Source: Acidobacteriota bacterium
Lineage (GTDB): Bacteria > Acidobacteriota > UBA6911
Direction: 5' to 3'
Length of the DNA stretch: 33,601 bases
Assembly: GCA_003225335.1 (NCBI GenBank)
Contig: QHZE01000419.1
Location: 1 to 33,601, forward strand
Shown: positions 1 through 8,998 of the stretch, one piece after another
How positions within the stretch are numbered: the first letter of the stretch is position 1
Layout: each line of letters begins with the position of its first letter
Position numbers and translations under genes: made by a program
The notes under the pieces: generated by a model
Databases searched by the model: none
What the model was told of the DNA's origin: nothing
What the model saw: only the letters and a program-made list of their open reading frames with translations

Positions 1-72
1 ATAATCCTGTCGGTCCTCTTATCCTATCTCGGCCGTTATCCAGTCTGTTTGCCTTTCGTATCTTCGAGGTAC

Positions 73-128
73 ACCACAAAGCCGAAGGAATGGAAGGGCT
101 TCTGCGTCTGCCTCCGTGTCTCGGTGGT
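73..128. repeat. Degenerate inverted repeat, 3' side of the yraN-like gene
   Basis: The stretch opens with ACCACAAAG and closes with CTCGGTGGT, so the ends pair imperfectly. The right arm carries CCTCCGTGTCTCGGTGG, which resembles the 8-bp-unit repeats elsewhere in the window (compare 20685-20737). It ends about 5 bp from the stop codon of the minus-strand YraN-like gene. The arms are too diverged for a firm assignment; I read it as a decayed member of the octamer hairpin class. Bases 1-72 hold no gene or motif that I recognise. Confidence 0.35.
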
Positions 129-132
129 CTGT

Positions 133-498
133 TCAAAAGGCATTTCGGTAGAGCGCGATCTCTTCAGTTTTCTGCCCCGGAGCCACGACCGAAACTATGT
201 CAAAGCGGTAGGTATACTCGCCAAGATCGTAGCGGGCTATGAACTCCTCTGCCGCCCGCCGCAGGCTCTGTTGCTTCTGCCAGTCGACGAACTCCCAGGG
301 ATCCCCGAAAGATTTCGTCGCACGGGTCTTGACTTCAATGAAAACCAGCGTCTCGCCTTCAAACCCGATCAGATCCAGCTCGCCGCTCCTGCCGCGGAAC
401 CGGCGTGCGAGTATGTCGTATCCCTGTTTCAGCAAGAAGCGACAGGCGATCCTTTCTCCCAGGCGTCCTTCCAACAAGTGCAGCGCAACCATGATCAT
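133..498 (-). CDS. YraN/UPF0102 family protein (restriction-endonuclease-like fold)
   Basis: This is a small protein of about 121 residues in the UPF0102/YraN family. The core is seen directly: an N-terminal helix with EGRLGERIACRFL, then a Gly-Glu-Leu-Asp strand (SGELDLIGFEG) followed by FIEVKTR. This is the GExD...ExK pattern of the PD-(D/E)xK nuclease superfamily. The family is widespread and usually next to ribosomal, rnhB or rsmI genes; its cellular role is not settled, so I claim only a predicted nuclease fold. The open frame extends to a TTG at 528, but the family normally starts close to the GxxGE motif. I therefore chose ATG 498, which has GGA six bases upstream; ATG 492 is also possible. 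The gene lies downstream of the aminotransferase gene, separated by a repeat-bearing gap. Confidence 0.85.
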   Translation of the reverse strand: MIMVALHLLEGRLGERIACRFLLKQGYDILARRFRGRSGELDLIGFEGETLVFIEVKTRATKSFGDPWEFVDWQKQQSLRRAAEEFIARYDLGEYTYRFDIVSVVAPGQKTEEIALYRNAF

Positions 499-581
499 AA
501 TGTTTCCGGAACCGGGCCTGTATTTCAAACAATCGAGGGACCGCTTCGAAGTTTTCGTGGTCCAGGACGAGTAGCTTCTAT

Positions 582-683
582 CGCCAAGACGCGAAGACGC
601 ACAAGAATCGCAAAGTTTTGGTTGCCGCCGGGCTGCGCCCTGGAAAAGCCCCTCGCGGTTCTTCGCTCGCGTCTTCGTGGTGG
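582..683. repeat. Octamer-unit hairpin between the aminotransferase and YraN-like genes
   Basis: The left arm is a row of 8-bp units (CGCCAAGA, CGCGAAGA, CGCACAAG, 582-605). The right arm (657-683) reads as the inverse, with GGTTCTTC and GTCTTCGT units ending in GGTGG; a 4-bp irregularity interrupts it. The right arm ends 3 bp from the stop codon of the minus-strand aminotransferase gene (687-689). The same unit type recurs at 17475-17565 and 26563-26599. It could act as a 3' mRNA hairpin; that is inference. Confidence 0.7.
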
Positions 684-686
684 ATT

Positions 687-2054
687 TCAGACGGCGCGGA
701 GGCAGTCGTCAAGAATGGAGAGAGCGCCGTCCACCTGTTCTCGGGTTATGATCAGCGGGGGGCAGAAGCGGATGCTGTTCTCCCCGCATCCGAGCAGCAG
801 CAAGCCGCGCTGGTAGGCTTCCTGCAGGATCCGATCCCTCAGCGCCTTGTTCCTGGTGTCCTTGGTGGCGCGCGGCTTGACGATCTCGATTGCCTGCATC
901 AACCCGAGCCCGCGCGCATCGCCTATGAACGCGAACTGTTCCTTGAGCCGGGCAAGTCCCCGGGCCAGTTGTTCCCCCTGGATGCGCGCGTTCTCCATAC
1001 AGCCGTTTTCGATCAGCTCGATCGTCTTCAGCGCGGCGGCGCACGCGATCGGGTTGCCGCCAAAAGTGGAAGCATGGGCTCCCGGAGGCCAATCCATCAG
1101 GGGCTCCCGAGCCACAATGGCCCCTAGCGGCAGGCCGGAGGCGATCCCTTTGGCGGTGACCAGGATATCGGGAACGAAGTCGAAATGCTCGCTGGCCCAA
1201 AATTTTCCGGTCCTGCCCATGCCGGACTGCACTTCGTCGGCAATAATCAGCATTCCATGTTGACCGGCAATGTCCGTGAGAACCTTGAAGAACTCTTTGG
1301 GCGGAACCACATACCCGCCTTCACCCTGGATTGGCTCCACGATGATGGCAGCGATGGATTCCGGCTCGACGACGGTCTTGAACAGAGTCCGTTCCATGAA
1401 CGTAGCGCACGCAATCTCGCAGGACGGATACGTGAGGTTTATCGGGCACCGGTAACAATAGGCATAGGGATTGTGATACACCCCTGGGATGAAAGGGCCA
1501 AAATGCCGGCGCTGCACGGTCTTGCTGCCGGTGAGCGACAGGGCTCCAAAAGTGCGCCCGTGGAAGCAATCGTAGAAGGCTATGAAATTCTTCCGCCGCG
1601 TGTGATAGCGCGCGAGTTTCATCGCGGCCTCGACCGCTTCCGCCCCCGAGTTTCCGAAAAAGACCTTCTTGGGAAATGTCCCCGGGGTGATCTCGCACAG
1701 CTTCTTGGCCAGTTCCACCATATTCGGGACATAGAAATCCGCGCCCGCTATGTGGATCAACCGCGCCGATTGTTCGTGAATGACACGCACAATCTCCGGA
1801 TGACAGTGCCCCGTGGCGCAAACGGCGATTCCCGCGGTAAAATCGAGAAAAACATTTCCGTCCACGTCCTGCACCATCGCTCCATAAGCGCGGTCCACTA
1901 CCAGAGGATAGCTTCGCGTGTAGGAGGGTGAGATGTACGTCAGATCCTCGGTCAGGACTCCCTGTGACCTGGGTCCGGGGAGGGGAGAAGTGACCCGGGG
2001 GAGCGTGGTTTCAATGGAGTCTCTTCCAGCGTGTGCCTTCTCGTGTGTCTTCAA
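687..2054 (-). CDS. Class III PLP-dependent aminotransferase (acetylornithine/4-aminobutyrate type)
   Basis: This is a fold-type I PLP enzyme of the ornithine/GABA aminotransferase class, about 455 residues. Seen directly: FFGNSGAEAVEAAMKLAR (about 132-149), FHGRTFGALSLTGSK, the EPIQGEGG motif (240-247), ADEVQSGMGRTG (272-283) with the cofactor-contacting Asp273, and the PLP lysine K302 in TAKGIASGLPLG. A short Cys-rich stretch (C200, C203, C212, C216) follows GVYHNPYAYC. I associate this with the broad-specificity aminotransferase/racemase branch known from archaea and acidobacteria rather than classical ArgD. The substrate cannot be fixed from sequence. The start is uncertain: the frame runs to a TTG at 2054, overlapping the end of cysS by 44 bp, and I see no in-frame ATG or GTG before the conserved part. 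The tight overlap suggests co-transcription with cysS. Confidence 0.88.
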   Translation of the reverse strand: MKTHEKAHAGRDSIETTLPRVTSPLPGPRSQGVLTEDLTYISPSYTRSYPLVVDRAYGAMVQDVDGNVFLDFTAGIAVCATGHCHPEIVRVIHEQSARLIHIAGADFYVPNMVELAKKLCEITPGTFPKKVFFGNSGAEAVEAAMKLARYHTRRKNFIAFYDCFHGRTFGALSLTGSKTVQRRHFGPFIPGVYHNPYAYCYRCPINLTYPSCEIACATFMERTLFKTVVEPESIAAIIVEPIQGEGGYVVPPKEFFKVLTDIAGQHGMLIIADEVQSGMGRTGKFWASEHFDFVPDILVTAKGIASGLPLGAIVAREPLMDWPPGAHASTFGGNPIACAAALKTIELIENGCMENARIQGEQLARGLARLKEQFAFIGDARGLGLMQAIEIVKPRATKDTRNKALRDRILQEAYQRGLLLLGCGENSIRFCPPLIITREQVDGALSILDDCLRAV

Positions 2055-3336
2055 GTTGGATCCCCTGCGATAAGAGCCAGTCGCGTATCCGATCCGCTTC
2101 CGCGAAATCCCTGCGGCGCCGCGCAGCCAGCCGTTCTTCTATTTTCTGGTGAATTTGAGAATCGAGGAGTGTTTGCTGCTCGGGCATGACGTCAAACACT
2201 TGATCGGCCTCGCGGGCGAAACCCAGAGCCGTACGGGCGTCGCCTCCGCTCAAGCTTCCCTGATCGAGCATTTTGAAAGTTGTGCTGACAAACTCAAAGA
2301 GCACTCCGAGCGCCGCCGAGGTGTTGAGGTCGTCATCCATGGCCTCTATGAACTTCTCGCGCGCCAATCGGACCTGCTCGAAAAACGAGGGGCAGGGATC
2401 GGAAGAGTCGGCCTTCTCGGACATCCTCAGTGAGAAGTTCTCCAGCCTGTTGAGCGCGGAATGAGCCTGGTGCAACCCGTCTGCCGTAAAGTTCAACTGC
2501 TTGCGATAGTGCACCGAAAGAAGGAGATGTCGAATGGCCTCAGGCCTATGCTCTTTTGCCAGGAGGTCCCGCAATGTGAAGAAGTTGCCCAGCGATTTGG
2601 ACATTTTTTCCCCCTCGACTATCAGAAACTCGGGGTGCACCCAGTAGCGGACGAAGGGCTTGTCTGTTGCGCACTCGCTCTGCGCTATTTCGTTCTCGTG
2701 ATGCGGGAAGATGAGGTCCACGCCGCCGCAATGGATGTCAAAAGTCTCGCCGAGATATTTCATGCTCATGGCAGAGCATTCGATATGCCAGCCTGGCCGG
2801 CCCGGGCCCAGTTCCGTCTCCCAGAAATCCTCCCCTTCCTTGGCCGCCTTCCACAAGACGAAATCGCGGGCTTCGTCCTTCTCGTACCGATCCGCATCCA
2901 CACGGGCTCCCGGCTGTATCCCGCTGCGGCGATAGGTATAGCCTTTCTCCTCGAGCCGCCGGATCAGTTGCACCATCTCCGGAATATGATCTGTGGCCAG
3001 CGGCATGATGTCAGGGGGAAGAATCCGGAGCTTCCTGCTGTCTTCCAGAAATGCCTCGGTATAGCGCGTCGTGTATTCCTTCAGCGGAATCCCCAGGGCT
3101 TTGGAGTTCTGTATGATCCGGTCGTCGACGTCGGTGATGTTCATGACATGGCGGACCTGATAGCCGCGATACCGCAGATAGCGGCACAGCAAGTCCTGGA
3201 ACACGAAGGTCCGGAAATTCCCGATATGCGCATAGTCATAGACCGTCGGGCCGCACGTGTACAGCCGCACCAGCATGTCCTCGGCAGGCTGGAGTTGCTC
3301 TTCGGCCCTGGTGAGCGTGTTGTGGAGGCGCAACAT
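2011..3336 (-). CDS. cysS: Cysteinyl-tRNA synthetase
   Basis: This class I aminoacyl-tRNA synthetase charges tRNA-Cys in the cytoplasm; 441 residues is close to the family norm of about 460. Signature elements are visible: C28 in TCGPTVYDYAHIGN with the HIGH-type motif HIGN at 37-40, WHIECSAM (183-190) with C187, FPHHENEIA (210-218) with H212 and E216, and KMSKS at 244-248. C28, C187, H212 and E216 match the zinc site known from the E. coli enzyme. The C-terminal DALR-like and anticodon-binding region is present but short. The 3' end overlaps the proposed start of the aminotransferase gene. There is no strong Shine-Dalgarno in front of the ATG at 3336. Confidence 0.97.
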   Translation of the reverse strand: MLRLHNTLTRAEEQLQPAEDMLVRLYTCGPTVYDYAHIGNFRTFVFQDLLCRYLRYRGYQVRHVMNITDVDDRIIQNSKALGIPLKEYTTRYTEAFLEDSRKLRILPPDIMPLATDHIPEMVQLIRRLEEKGYTYRRSGIQPGARVDADRYEKDEARDFVLWKAAKEGEDFWETELGPGRPGWHIECSAMSMKYLGETFDIHCGGVDLIFPHHENEIAQSECATDKPFVRYWVHPEFLIVEGEKMSKSLGNFFTLRDLLAKEHRPEAIRHLLLSVHYRKQLNFTADGLHQAHSALNRLENFSLRMSEKADSSDPCPSFFEQVRLAREKFIEAMDDDLNTSAALGVLFEFVSTTFKMLDQGSLSGGDARTALGFAREADQVFDVMPEQQTLLDSQIHQKIEERLAARRRRDFAEADRIRDWLLSQGIQLEDTREGTRWKRLH

Positions 3337-3375
3337 AGGGGACTATCTTAACAGCCGGGGGTCTTGGAGTCGAGT

Positions 3376-3487
3376 TCAGACCTCAGGGGTCAGACCTCAG
3401 ACTTCAGACTCAGACTTCAAGTAAGTGCGTCTTGGCCCAATCCGTGAAGGGTCTGAGGTCTGACCCCTGACCCCTGAGGTCTGATTT
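3376..3487. repeat. Heptamer-unit hairpin abutting the stop codon of the GT39 gene
   Basis: The left arm is a tandem of 7-bp units (CAGACCT, CAGGGGT, CAGACCT, CAGACTT, one 6-bp unit, CAGACTT; 3377-3417). The right arm is the inverse (TGAAGGG, TCTGAGG, TCTGACC, CCTGACC, CCTGAGG, TCTGATT; 3445-3486). About 27 bp of unrelated sequence separates them. The right arm runs into the TAA stop of the minus-strand glycosyltransferase gene (3486-3488), so the transcript would fold right after the stop. Units differ from other loci but the 7-bp period is the same. Confidence 0.85.
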
Positions 3488-5084
3488 AACGGTGGGAGAT
3501 GCGAAAGAGCCGTAGCTTCCCCTGGCTCCCCAGTATGCTAACGGAGAATCCCTGAAGTTTTTGAAGTTCCTCGAACCGGAAGCCCTGCGTGACCACGAGG
3601 AAGCTGGGATTGCGCAGAGCAAACTGCTTCAGCTCTTTTTCAGTCTGCAGATACCCGGCGACCTGATATCCCGTGTAATAAAGAAGGCTGTGATGAAAGA
3701 AACGATATGTGATGATCGGCTCCAGTTTCAGGCGGTCCGCAAGCGCCTGCCGGGCGATGGTCCTGGTGGAATGATAGTCGCCCAGAACCGGAAACGCGAG
3801 CCATCCAACCCCCATTATTACCAGCAATCCTTGGAGCATGGTCCACCGCATCGCGGTCTCAATCTTCCCCATGCGACCCTGAAGAAAAGCCCAGACGCCA
3901 GGTCCCAGCACGCATGATGAAAGCGCCAGGCCAGCCTTCCAACGCCCACCATAGCTGACGTTGAAAAACAGGGGCAGGGCTCCAGCGACTCCGGCGCAAA
4001 TCAGAAGATAGGTCCAGGCGGCCGCGCCCGGATTTGCTGGAGACCTGTTCGCGAGGTCCTGGAGTTTCCTTCCGAGGAGCAGCGACATCGGTGGCAAGGA
4101 AGGTAGGATATAACCGGGAAGCTTCGATTGAGAAAGAGAAAAGAAGAGAAGAGGAAAAACTGCCCAGCAGGTCAGGAACAGAGTAGCAGGGTTCCACTCC
4201 TGAGCTGCATACCAGCGTCCCATCGGACGGGGCGCCAGAAACAGGGCCATCCAGCCACTCCAGGGGAAGAACAGTGCCAGAAACACAGGGACGTAATAAA
4301 AGAAGGTCTCCGAATGATGATGGATACCGCTCACATACCGCACCAGGTTATGGTTGACAAAGAAGAACGATACGAAAGCGAAACCGTTCTCACGAAAAAC
4401 GAGAAAGAACCACGGAAGCGACACCGCGGCCACCGTTAGAAGACCCGCCCCCATACGCCACTTCCGGAGACTGCCTCCCCGTTCGTCCAACCACCAGAAG
4501 AGCACGCAGGTCCCGGCGGCCAGCACCAGTGCCACGGGCCCCTTGGCTAGAACCGCCAGCCCAAGAACTCCGTACGCGCACAGTAGGCTCCATGATGGCG
4601 TCACCGGGTCAACGATGCGGGCACAAAGAACAGAGAGGGCCAGCGTGAGGCACGCGGTGAGCGGCATATCTGTGGAGGCGCTTCTGGCGAATCCCACGAA
4701 CCCGATGCTGGTCAGAAGAATGGCCGCCCCGTAGAAACCACCGAGCGGAGCCCCAAGGCGCCGGCCAAGCCAGAAGACGGTTAGAGCGCAGGCTAACCCG
4801 CACAGAGCCGGCGCCAGGCGCGCGGTAGTCTCTCCAACTCCGAGCGTGGCAAAGAGCGGCATGGTCAGCCAGTAATAGAGCGGCGGTTTCTCAAGCCAGG
4901 GACGGCCTTCCAGCACCGGGGTTATCCAACGGCCGCGCGCGAGCATTTCTTCGGCGATGCGCGCGTACCTGGGTTCGTCGGATCCGCAGAGAGGAAGACC
5001 GCCAAGGCGGAAGAGAAGAGTTGCGGAAGCTATGAGCAGAAGCAGCAGGCAAGAACGAGCCGGGCTCCAGGCGAGAGTCTCCAC
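3486..5084 (-). CDS. ArnT/PMT-type membrane glycosyltransferase (GT39-like)
   Basis: This is a polytopic inner-membrane protein of about 532 residues. It starts with one hydrophobic segment followed by GGLPLCGSDEPRYARIAEEML, the periplasmic loop with the acidic DEPRYA signature of dolichyl/undecaprenyl-phosphate-sugar dependent transferases (ArnT, PMT_2 fold). WITPVLEGRPWLEKPPLYYWL is also typical of the family. Roughly ten further hydrophobic segments follow, then a soluble tail of about 100 residues. Such enzymes move a sugar from a lipid carrier to a lipid or protein on the outer face of the membrane; the acceptor here is unknown. The open frame extends to a TTG at 5129, but those first codons lie inside an intergenic repeat. 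GTG 5084, just before the first membrane helix, is my preferred start, without a clear ribosome-binding site. Confidence 0.82.
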   Translation of the reverse strand: METLAWSPARSCLLLLLIASATLLFRLGGLPLCGSDEPRYARIAEEMLARGRWITPVLEGRPWLEKPPLYYWLTMPLFATLGVGETTARLAPALCGLACALTVFWLGRRLGAPLGGFYGAAILLTSIGFVGFARSASTDMPLTACLTLALSVLCARIVDPVTPSWSLLCAYGVLGLAVLAKGPVALVLAAGTCVLFWWLDERGGSLRKWRMGAGLLTVAAVSLPWFFLVFRENGFAFVSFFFVNHNLVRYVSGIHHHSETFFYYVPVFLALFFPWSGWMALFLAPRPMGRWYAAQEWNPATLFLTCWAVFPLLFFSLSQSKLPGYILPSLPPMSLLLGRKLQDLANRSPANPGAAAWTYLLICAGVAGALPLFFNVSYGGRWKAGLALSSCVLGPGVWAFLQGRMGKIETAMRWTMLQGLLVIMGVGWLAFPVLGDYHSTRTIARQALADRLKLEPIITYRFFHHSLLYYTGYQVAGYLQTEKELKQFALRNPSFLVVTQGFRFEELQKLQGFSVSILGSQGKLRLFRISHR

Positions 5085-5106
5085 GATGGAGGAGGATGTT
5101 AGCTCA

Positions 5107-5210
5107 AAATGACAAATGACACATGACAAATGAACAATGACAAATAGAAGTCACAAGGCCGGACAACGAACTGCGATTTGTCATTTTTCATTGGTCATTG
5201 GTCATTTATT
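5107..5210. repeat. Heptamer-unit hairpin (ATTTGTC type) between groEL and the GT39 gene
   Basis: The left arm is AAATGAC, AAATGAC, ACATGAC, AAATGAA, CAATGAC, AAATAGA (5107-5148). The right arm is ATTTGTC, ATTTTTC, ATTGGTC, ATTGGTC, ATTTATT (5176-5210). The spacer between the arms (GGCCGGACAACGAACTGCG and flanks) is almost the reverse complement of the spacer in the element at 8864-8968, so these two are related copies in opposite orientation. The 5' end of the longer GT39 reading frame is made of this repeat, which is why I reject that longer start. Confidence 0.85.
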
Positions 5211-5305
5211 TGGCTGCTCCCCGGCCAGGCTTATCGGTGGTTTGGTTCTCGCTGGCGTGGTGAGTCTGGTCGCGTCAGCGCCGCCGGGAAGTTCGTGGCG
5301 AAAAC

Positions 5306-5332
5306 GAAAGGCCCCGCGGAACGGGGCCTTTC
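5306..5332 (-). terminator. Intrinsic terminator of groESL
   Basis: A perfect 11-bp stem (GAAAGGCCCCG with CGGGGCCTTTC) and a 5-base loop lie 30 bp downstream of the groEL stop codon. Read on the minus strand, the stem ends in CCTTTC and continues GTTTTCG, giving a short U-rich tail. This is a strong GC hairpin in the right place for a rho-independent terminator and contrasts with the repeat-type hairpins seen after most other genes here. Confidence 0.8.
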
Positions 5333-5362
5333 TTGCAGTCTGAAAATGTTAGGGTGCGGGGC

Positions 5363-7355
<1,993 letters not shown>

Positions 7356-7426
7356 TTCAGAATCTCCTTTCGTAATTCGTTGCCTTCCCATAAGGGCTTG
7401 ATTTTTAAGGAACTTGCAACTCTCAG

Positions 7427-7453
7427 TTGGCACTCGCTGGAAGCGAGTGCCAA
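7427..7453 (-). promoter_or_regulatory. CIRCE operator (HrcA binding site)
   Basis: TTGGCACTC, nine bases, then GAGTGCCAA form a perfect inverted repeat. It matches the CIRCE consensus TTAGCACTC-N9-GAGTGCTAA with one symmetrical change in each arm. The palindrome continues inward, giving 12-bp arms around a 3-base centre. It starts right beside the -10 box, so it covers the expected transcription start and will also be present in the groES leader. Known biology: HrcA binds CIRCE and represses groESL until heat shock. The hrcA gene itself is not in the window. Confidence 0.93.
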
Positions 7454-7483
7454 ATAATATAAGAGCGCTCTACCCAATGTCAA
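7454..7483 (-). promoter_or_regulatory. Sigma-70-type promoter of groESL
   Basis: On the minus strand there is a perfect TTGACA (7478-7483) and an AT-rich -10 that can be read as TATATT (spacer 16) or TATTAT (spacer 18). The -10 abuts the CIRCE element, the arrangement expected for repression by HrcA. The leader to the groES start would be about 90 bases. Confidence 0.75.
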
Positions 7484-7700
7484 CTGGAACTTTTGCTTCC
7501 CCTGCTTCCCCAGGTATTGCGCTAGCTGCCGCCTTTCTTCGCGTGGAGTCTATTCCGAGTTCCAGAAATCTTTGAGGAAGACGTGATCGCAATCCACTGT
7601 GCTGTTTGGAGTGCGGCGGCTTGCTGGGGACCTTGCACGCATCTCGTTAAATCAGCTAGTTTGGGGAATCCGGGAAAGCAACGGACGCCGGAAAGGCTCG
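7484..7700. other. Non-coding gap upstream of the groESL promoter
   Basis: These 217 bases lie between the groESL promoter and the octamer hairpin downstream of the Fis-type gene. I see no coding frame with family features, no tRNA and no clear second promoter. The only visible texture is CT-rich sequence near 7491-7511. Confidence 0.5.
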
Positions 7701-7812
7701 CCGCGAATTTGACGAATTACCCGAATTCTTCCTGCTGGCTGGCTCGCCGTCCGTGTACGGCGTAGGTGATGTCCGCCAGGCCGTTTTCGTGCAATTCGGG
7801 AAATTCGCGGCC
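7701..7812. repeat. Octamer-unit hairpin (CGAATT type) after the Fis-type gene
   Basis: The left arm repeats GCGAATTT, GACGAATT, ACCCGAATT (7703-7727). The right arm (7785-7812) reads as its inverse, TTTTCGTGCAATTCGGGAAA followed by TTCGCGGCC. The spacing of the CGAATT core is 8-9 bp. The right arm ends about 10 bp from the stop codon of the minus-strand Fis-type gene. The same CGAATT variant forms the pair at 26421-26528. Confidence 0.7.
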
Positions 7813-7820
7813 TGACGTCT

Positions 7821-8057
7821 TCATCTCTTGATCTTGTATTGGTAGATGCGTTTCGCGAGGGTGTTGCGATGGAGGCCCAGGCGCTCCGAGGCGCGGACCA
7901 GGTTCCCTTCGTCTCTGCGGAGCACCTCGGTGATAAAGCACTTCTCGAACTGACCCATTGCCTCGGAAAAGAGGATACCCTTGTCGATCATCTCGACGCA
8001 CATGGCTTCCAGACGCTCCTTCAGTCGAGGGGGCTTTGTTGCGGGCGAATCACTCAT
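7821..8057 (-). CDS. Small Fis-type helix-turn-helix protein
   Basis: This is a 78-residue protein whose second half matches the Fis/NtrC C-terminal DNA-binding fold (HTH_8): FITEVLRRDEGNLVRASERLGLHRNTLAKRI, about residues 41-71. The helix-turn-helix carries the typical N-x-x-RAS-x-x-LGLHRNTL pattern. There is no AAA+ or receiver domain, so it resembles stand-alone Fis-like nucleoid or transcription factors. The ATG at 8057 overlaps the cvpA stop codon (ATGA), which implies translational coupling and decides the start; the longer frame to 8588 is out of phase over cvpA. Its DNA targets are unknown. Confidence 0.85.
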   Translation of the reverse strand: MSDSPATKPPRLKERLEAMCVEMIDKGILFSEAMGQFEKCFITEVLRRDEGNLVRASERLGLHRNTLAKRIYQYKIKR

Positions 8058-8599
8058 TCCTTCGTTCGTGGAACGCTCAGGGATGCCATCACCTTCCGGT
8101 ACTCCTCGTAGAAACGGTCCTTGAGCTGCTGTGGAACCATCACTACGGCAACGCGGGCCCCAGTCAAAAGGTACGGAGCGAGAATGGATCGCGCCAGAGC
8201 ATTTCCCCCGGCCGTGAACGCAATCAGGGCCAGCACGATGATCGAAGCTATCAACCATCCTCGGAGAAGCCCGTAAACGCCCCCGAGTAACCGGTCCGCC
8301 CATTCCAGCGACGTCTTCTTCAAAAACCGGTTCACCAGGAAGGAGGCCGCCGCCCCGAGCAAGAGAATGCCTACAAATATCGTCAAAAAACCGAGCAGGT
8401 TGGCGATGTCTTGGGTCTTTGTAAAAGACACAAGGAAGCTCGCGACCTTCCAATAGTAGAATGCGGCCACCAGGAAGCCGCCCAATAACGACACCAGGCT
8501 GATGATCTCCCGCATCAAGCCTTTGGTGAGGGCCAGCGCCGTAGATATCAGAATAATCACCGCAAAAATAAGATCGAGGAAAGTCCAATGGTCTTCCAT
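8054..8599 (-). CDS. cvpA: CvpA family membrane protein
   Basis: This is a 181-residue inner-membrane protein with four hydrophobic segments (about 7-24, 30-48, 66-88, 106-128) and a short charged tail. The pattern FLDLIFAVIILISTALALTKG then REIISLVSLLGGFLVA is the CvpA signature. Known members are linked to colicin V production and, more broadly, to envelope homeostasis; the biochemical role is not settled. ATG 8599 is preceded by GGAGGAGG at ideal spacing, so it is preferred to the TTG one codon earlier. The stop overlaps the start of the Fis-type gene by 4 bases, so the two form a coupled operon. Confidence 0.88.
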   Translation of the reverse strand: MEDHWTFLDLIFAVIILISTALALTKGLMREIISLVSLLGGFLVAAFYYWKVASFLVSFTKTQDIANLLGFLTIFVGILLLGAAASFLVNRFLKKTSLEWADRLLGGVYGLLRGWLIASIIVLALIAFTAGGNALARSILAPYLLTGARVAVVMVPQQLKDRFYEEYRKVMASLSVPRTKE

Positions 8600-8863
8600 C
8601 AATCCTCCTCCGGGGCGCAGGTGCGCATATGAAAATCCAGGTGCTCCACTGCTCCAGAAAGCACAGCCACTCCAGTCGGGGACCTACGTAGTGCTCTATG
8701 GAGGAAAAGGCGCGCTATTCTACCCTCCGCAAAAATTTCATTTCAAGAAAAACCTGCGCAGACCATTAGACACGGATTTTCACGGATTCGCCGAATTAAC
8801 ACGGAGCAGCCTAGCCGCAACCAAAATTCATTCGGCGCAGAGAAACGCGGAGAGAGATTTGGC
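8600..8863. other. Non-coding leader and repeat remnants upstream of cvpA
   Basis: This holds the probable cvpA promoter (8717-8746) and, further up, remnants of octamer-type repeat units such as ACACGGAT and CACGGATTC (about 8769-8810). I could not find a convincing second arm for the remnants. No coding frame here resembles a protein family. Confidence 0.5.
8717..8746 (-). promoter_or_regulatory. Candidate promoter of cvpA-fis-type operon
   Basis: On the minus strand TTGAAA (8741-8746) and TAGAAT (8717-8722) are separated by 18 bp. Both boxes are close to sigma-70 consensus. The start of transcription would fall about 110 bases upstream of the cvpA ATG. Confidence 0.4.
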
Positions 8864-8968
8864 AAATGATAAATGACCAATGACCAATGAAAAATGACAA
8901 ATCGCAGTTCGTTTGTCCGGACCTCTGACTTCTATTTGTCATTGTTCATTTGCCATTTGTCATTTGAC
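8864..8968. repeat. Heptamer-unit hairpin (ATTTGTC type) downstream of purC
   Basis: The left arm is AAATGAT, AAATGAC, CAATGAC, CAATGAA, AAATGAC, AAATCGC (8864-8905). The right arm is ATTTGTC, ATTGTTC, ATTTGCC, ATTTGTC, ATTTGAC (8934-8968). The whole element, including the spacer with GTTTGTCCGGAC, is an inverted and slightly diverged copy of 5107-5210. It lies about 30 bp from the purC stop codon. Confidence 0.85.
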
Positions 8969-8998
8969 GGCGCCCCCATACGAGAAGAATCACAGAGG

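Noticed and set aside
7583-7765. 60-codon plus-strand frame upstream of groESL
   Set aside because: No family features, and its end is made of the octamer repeat arm.
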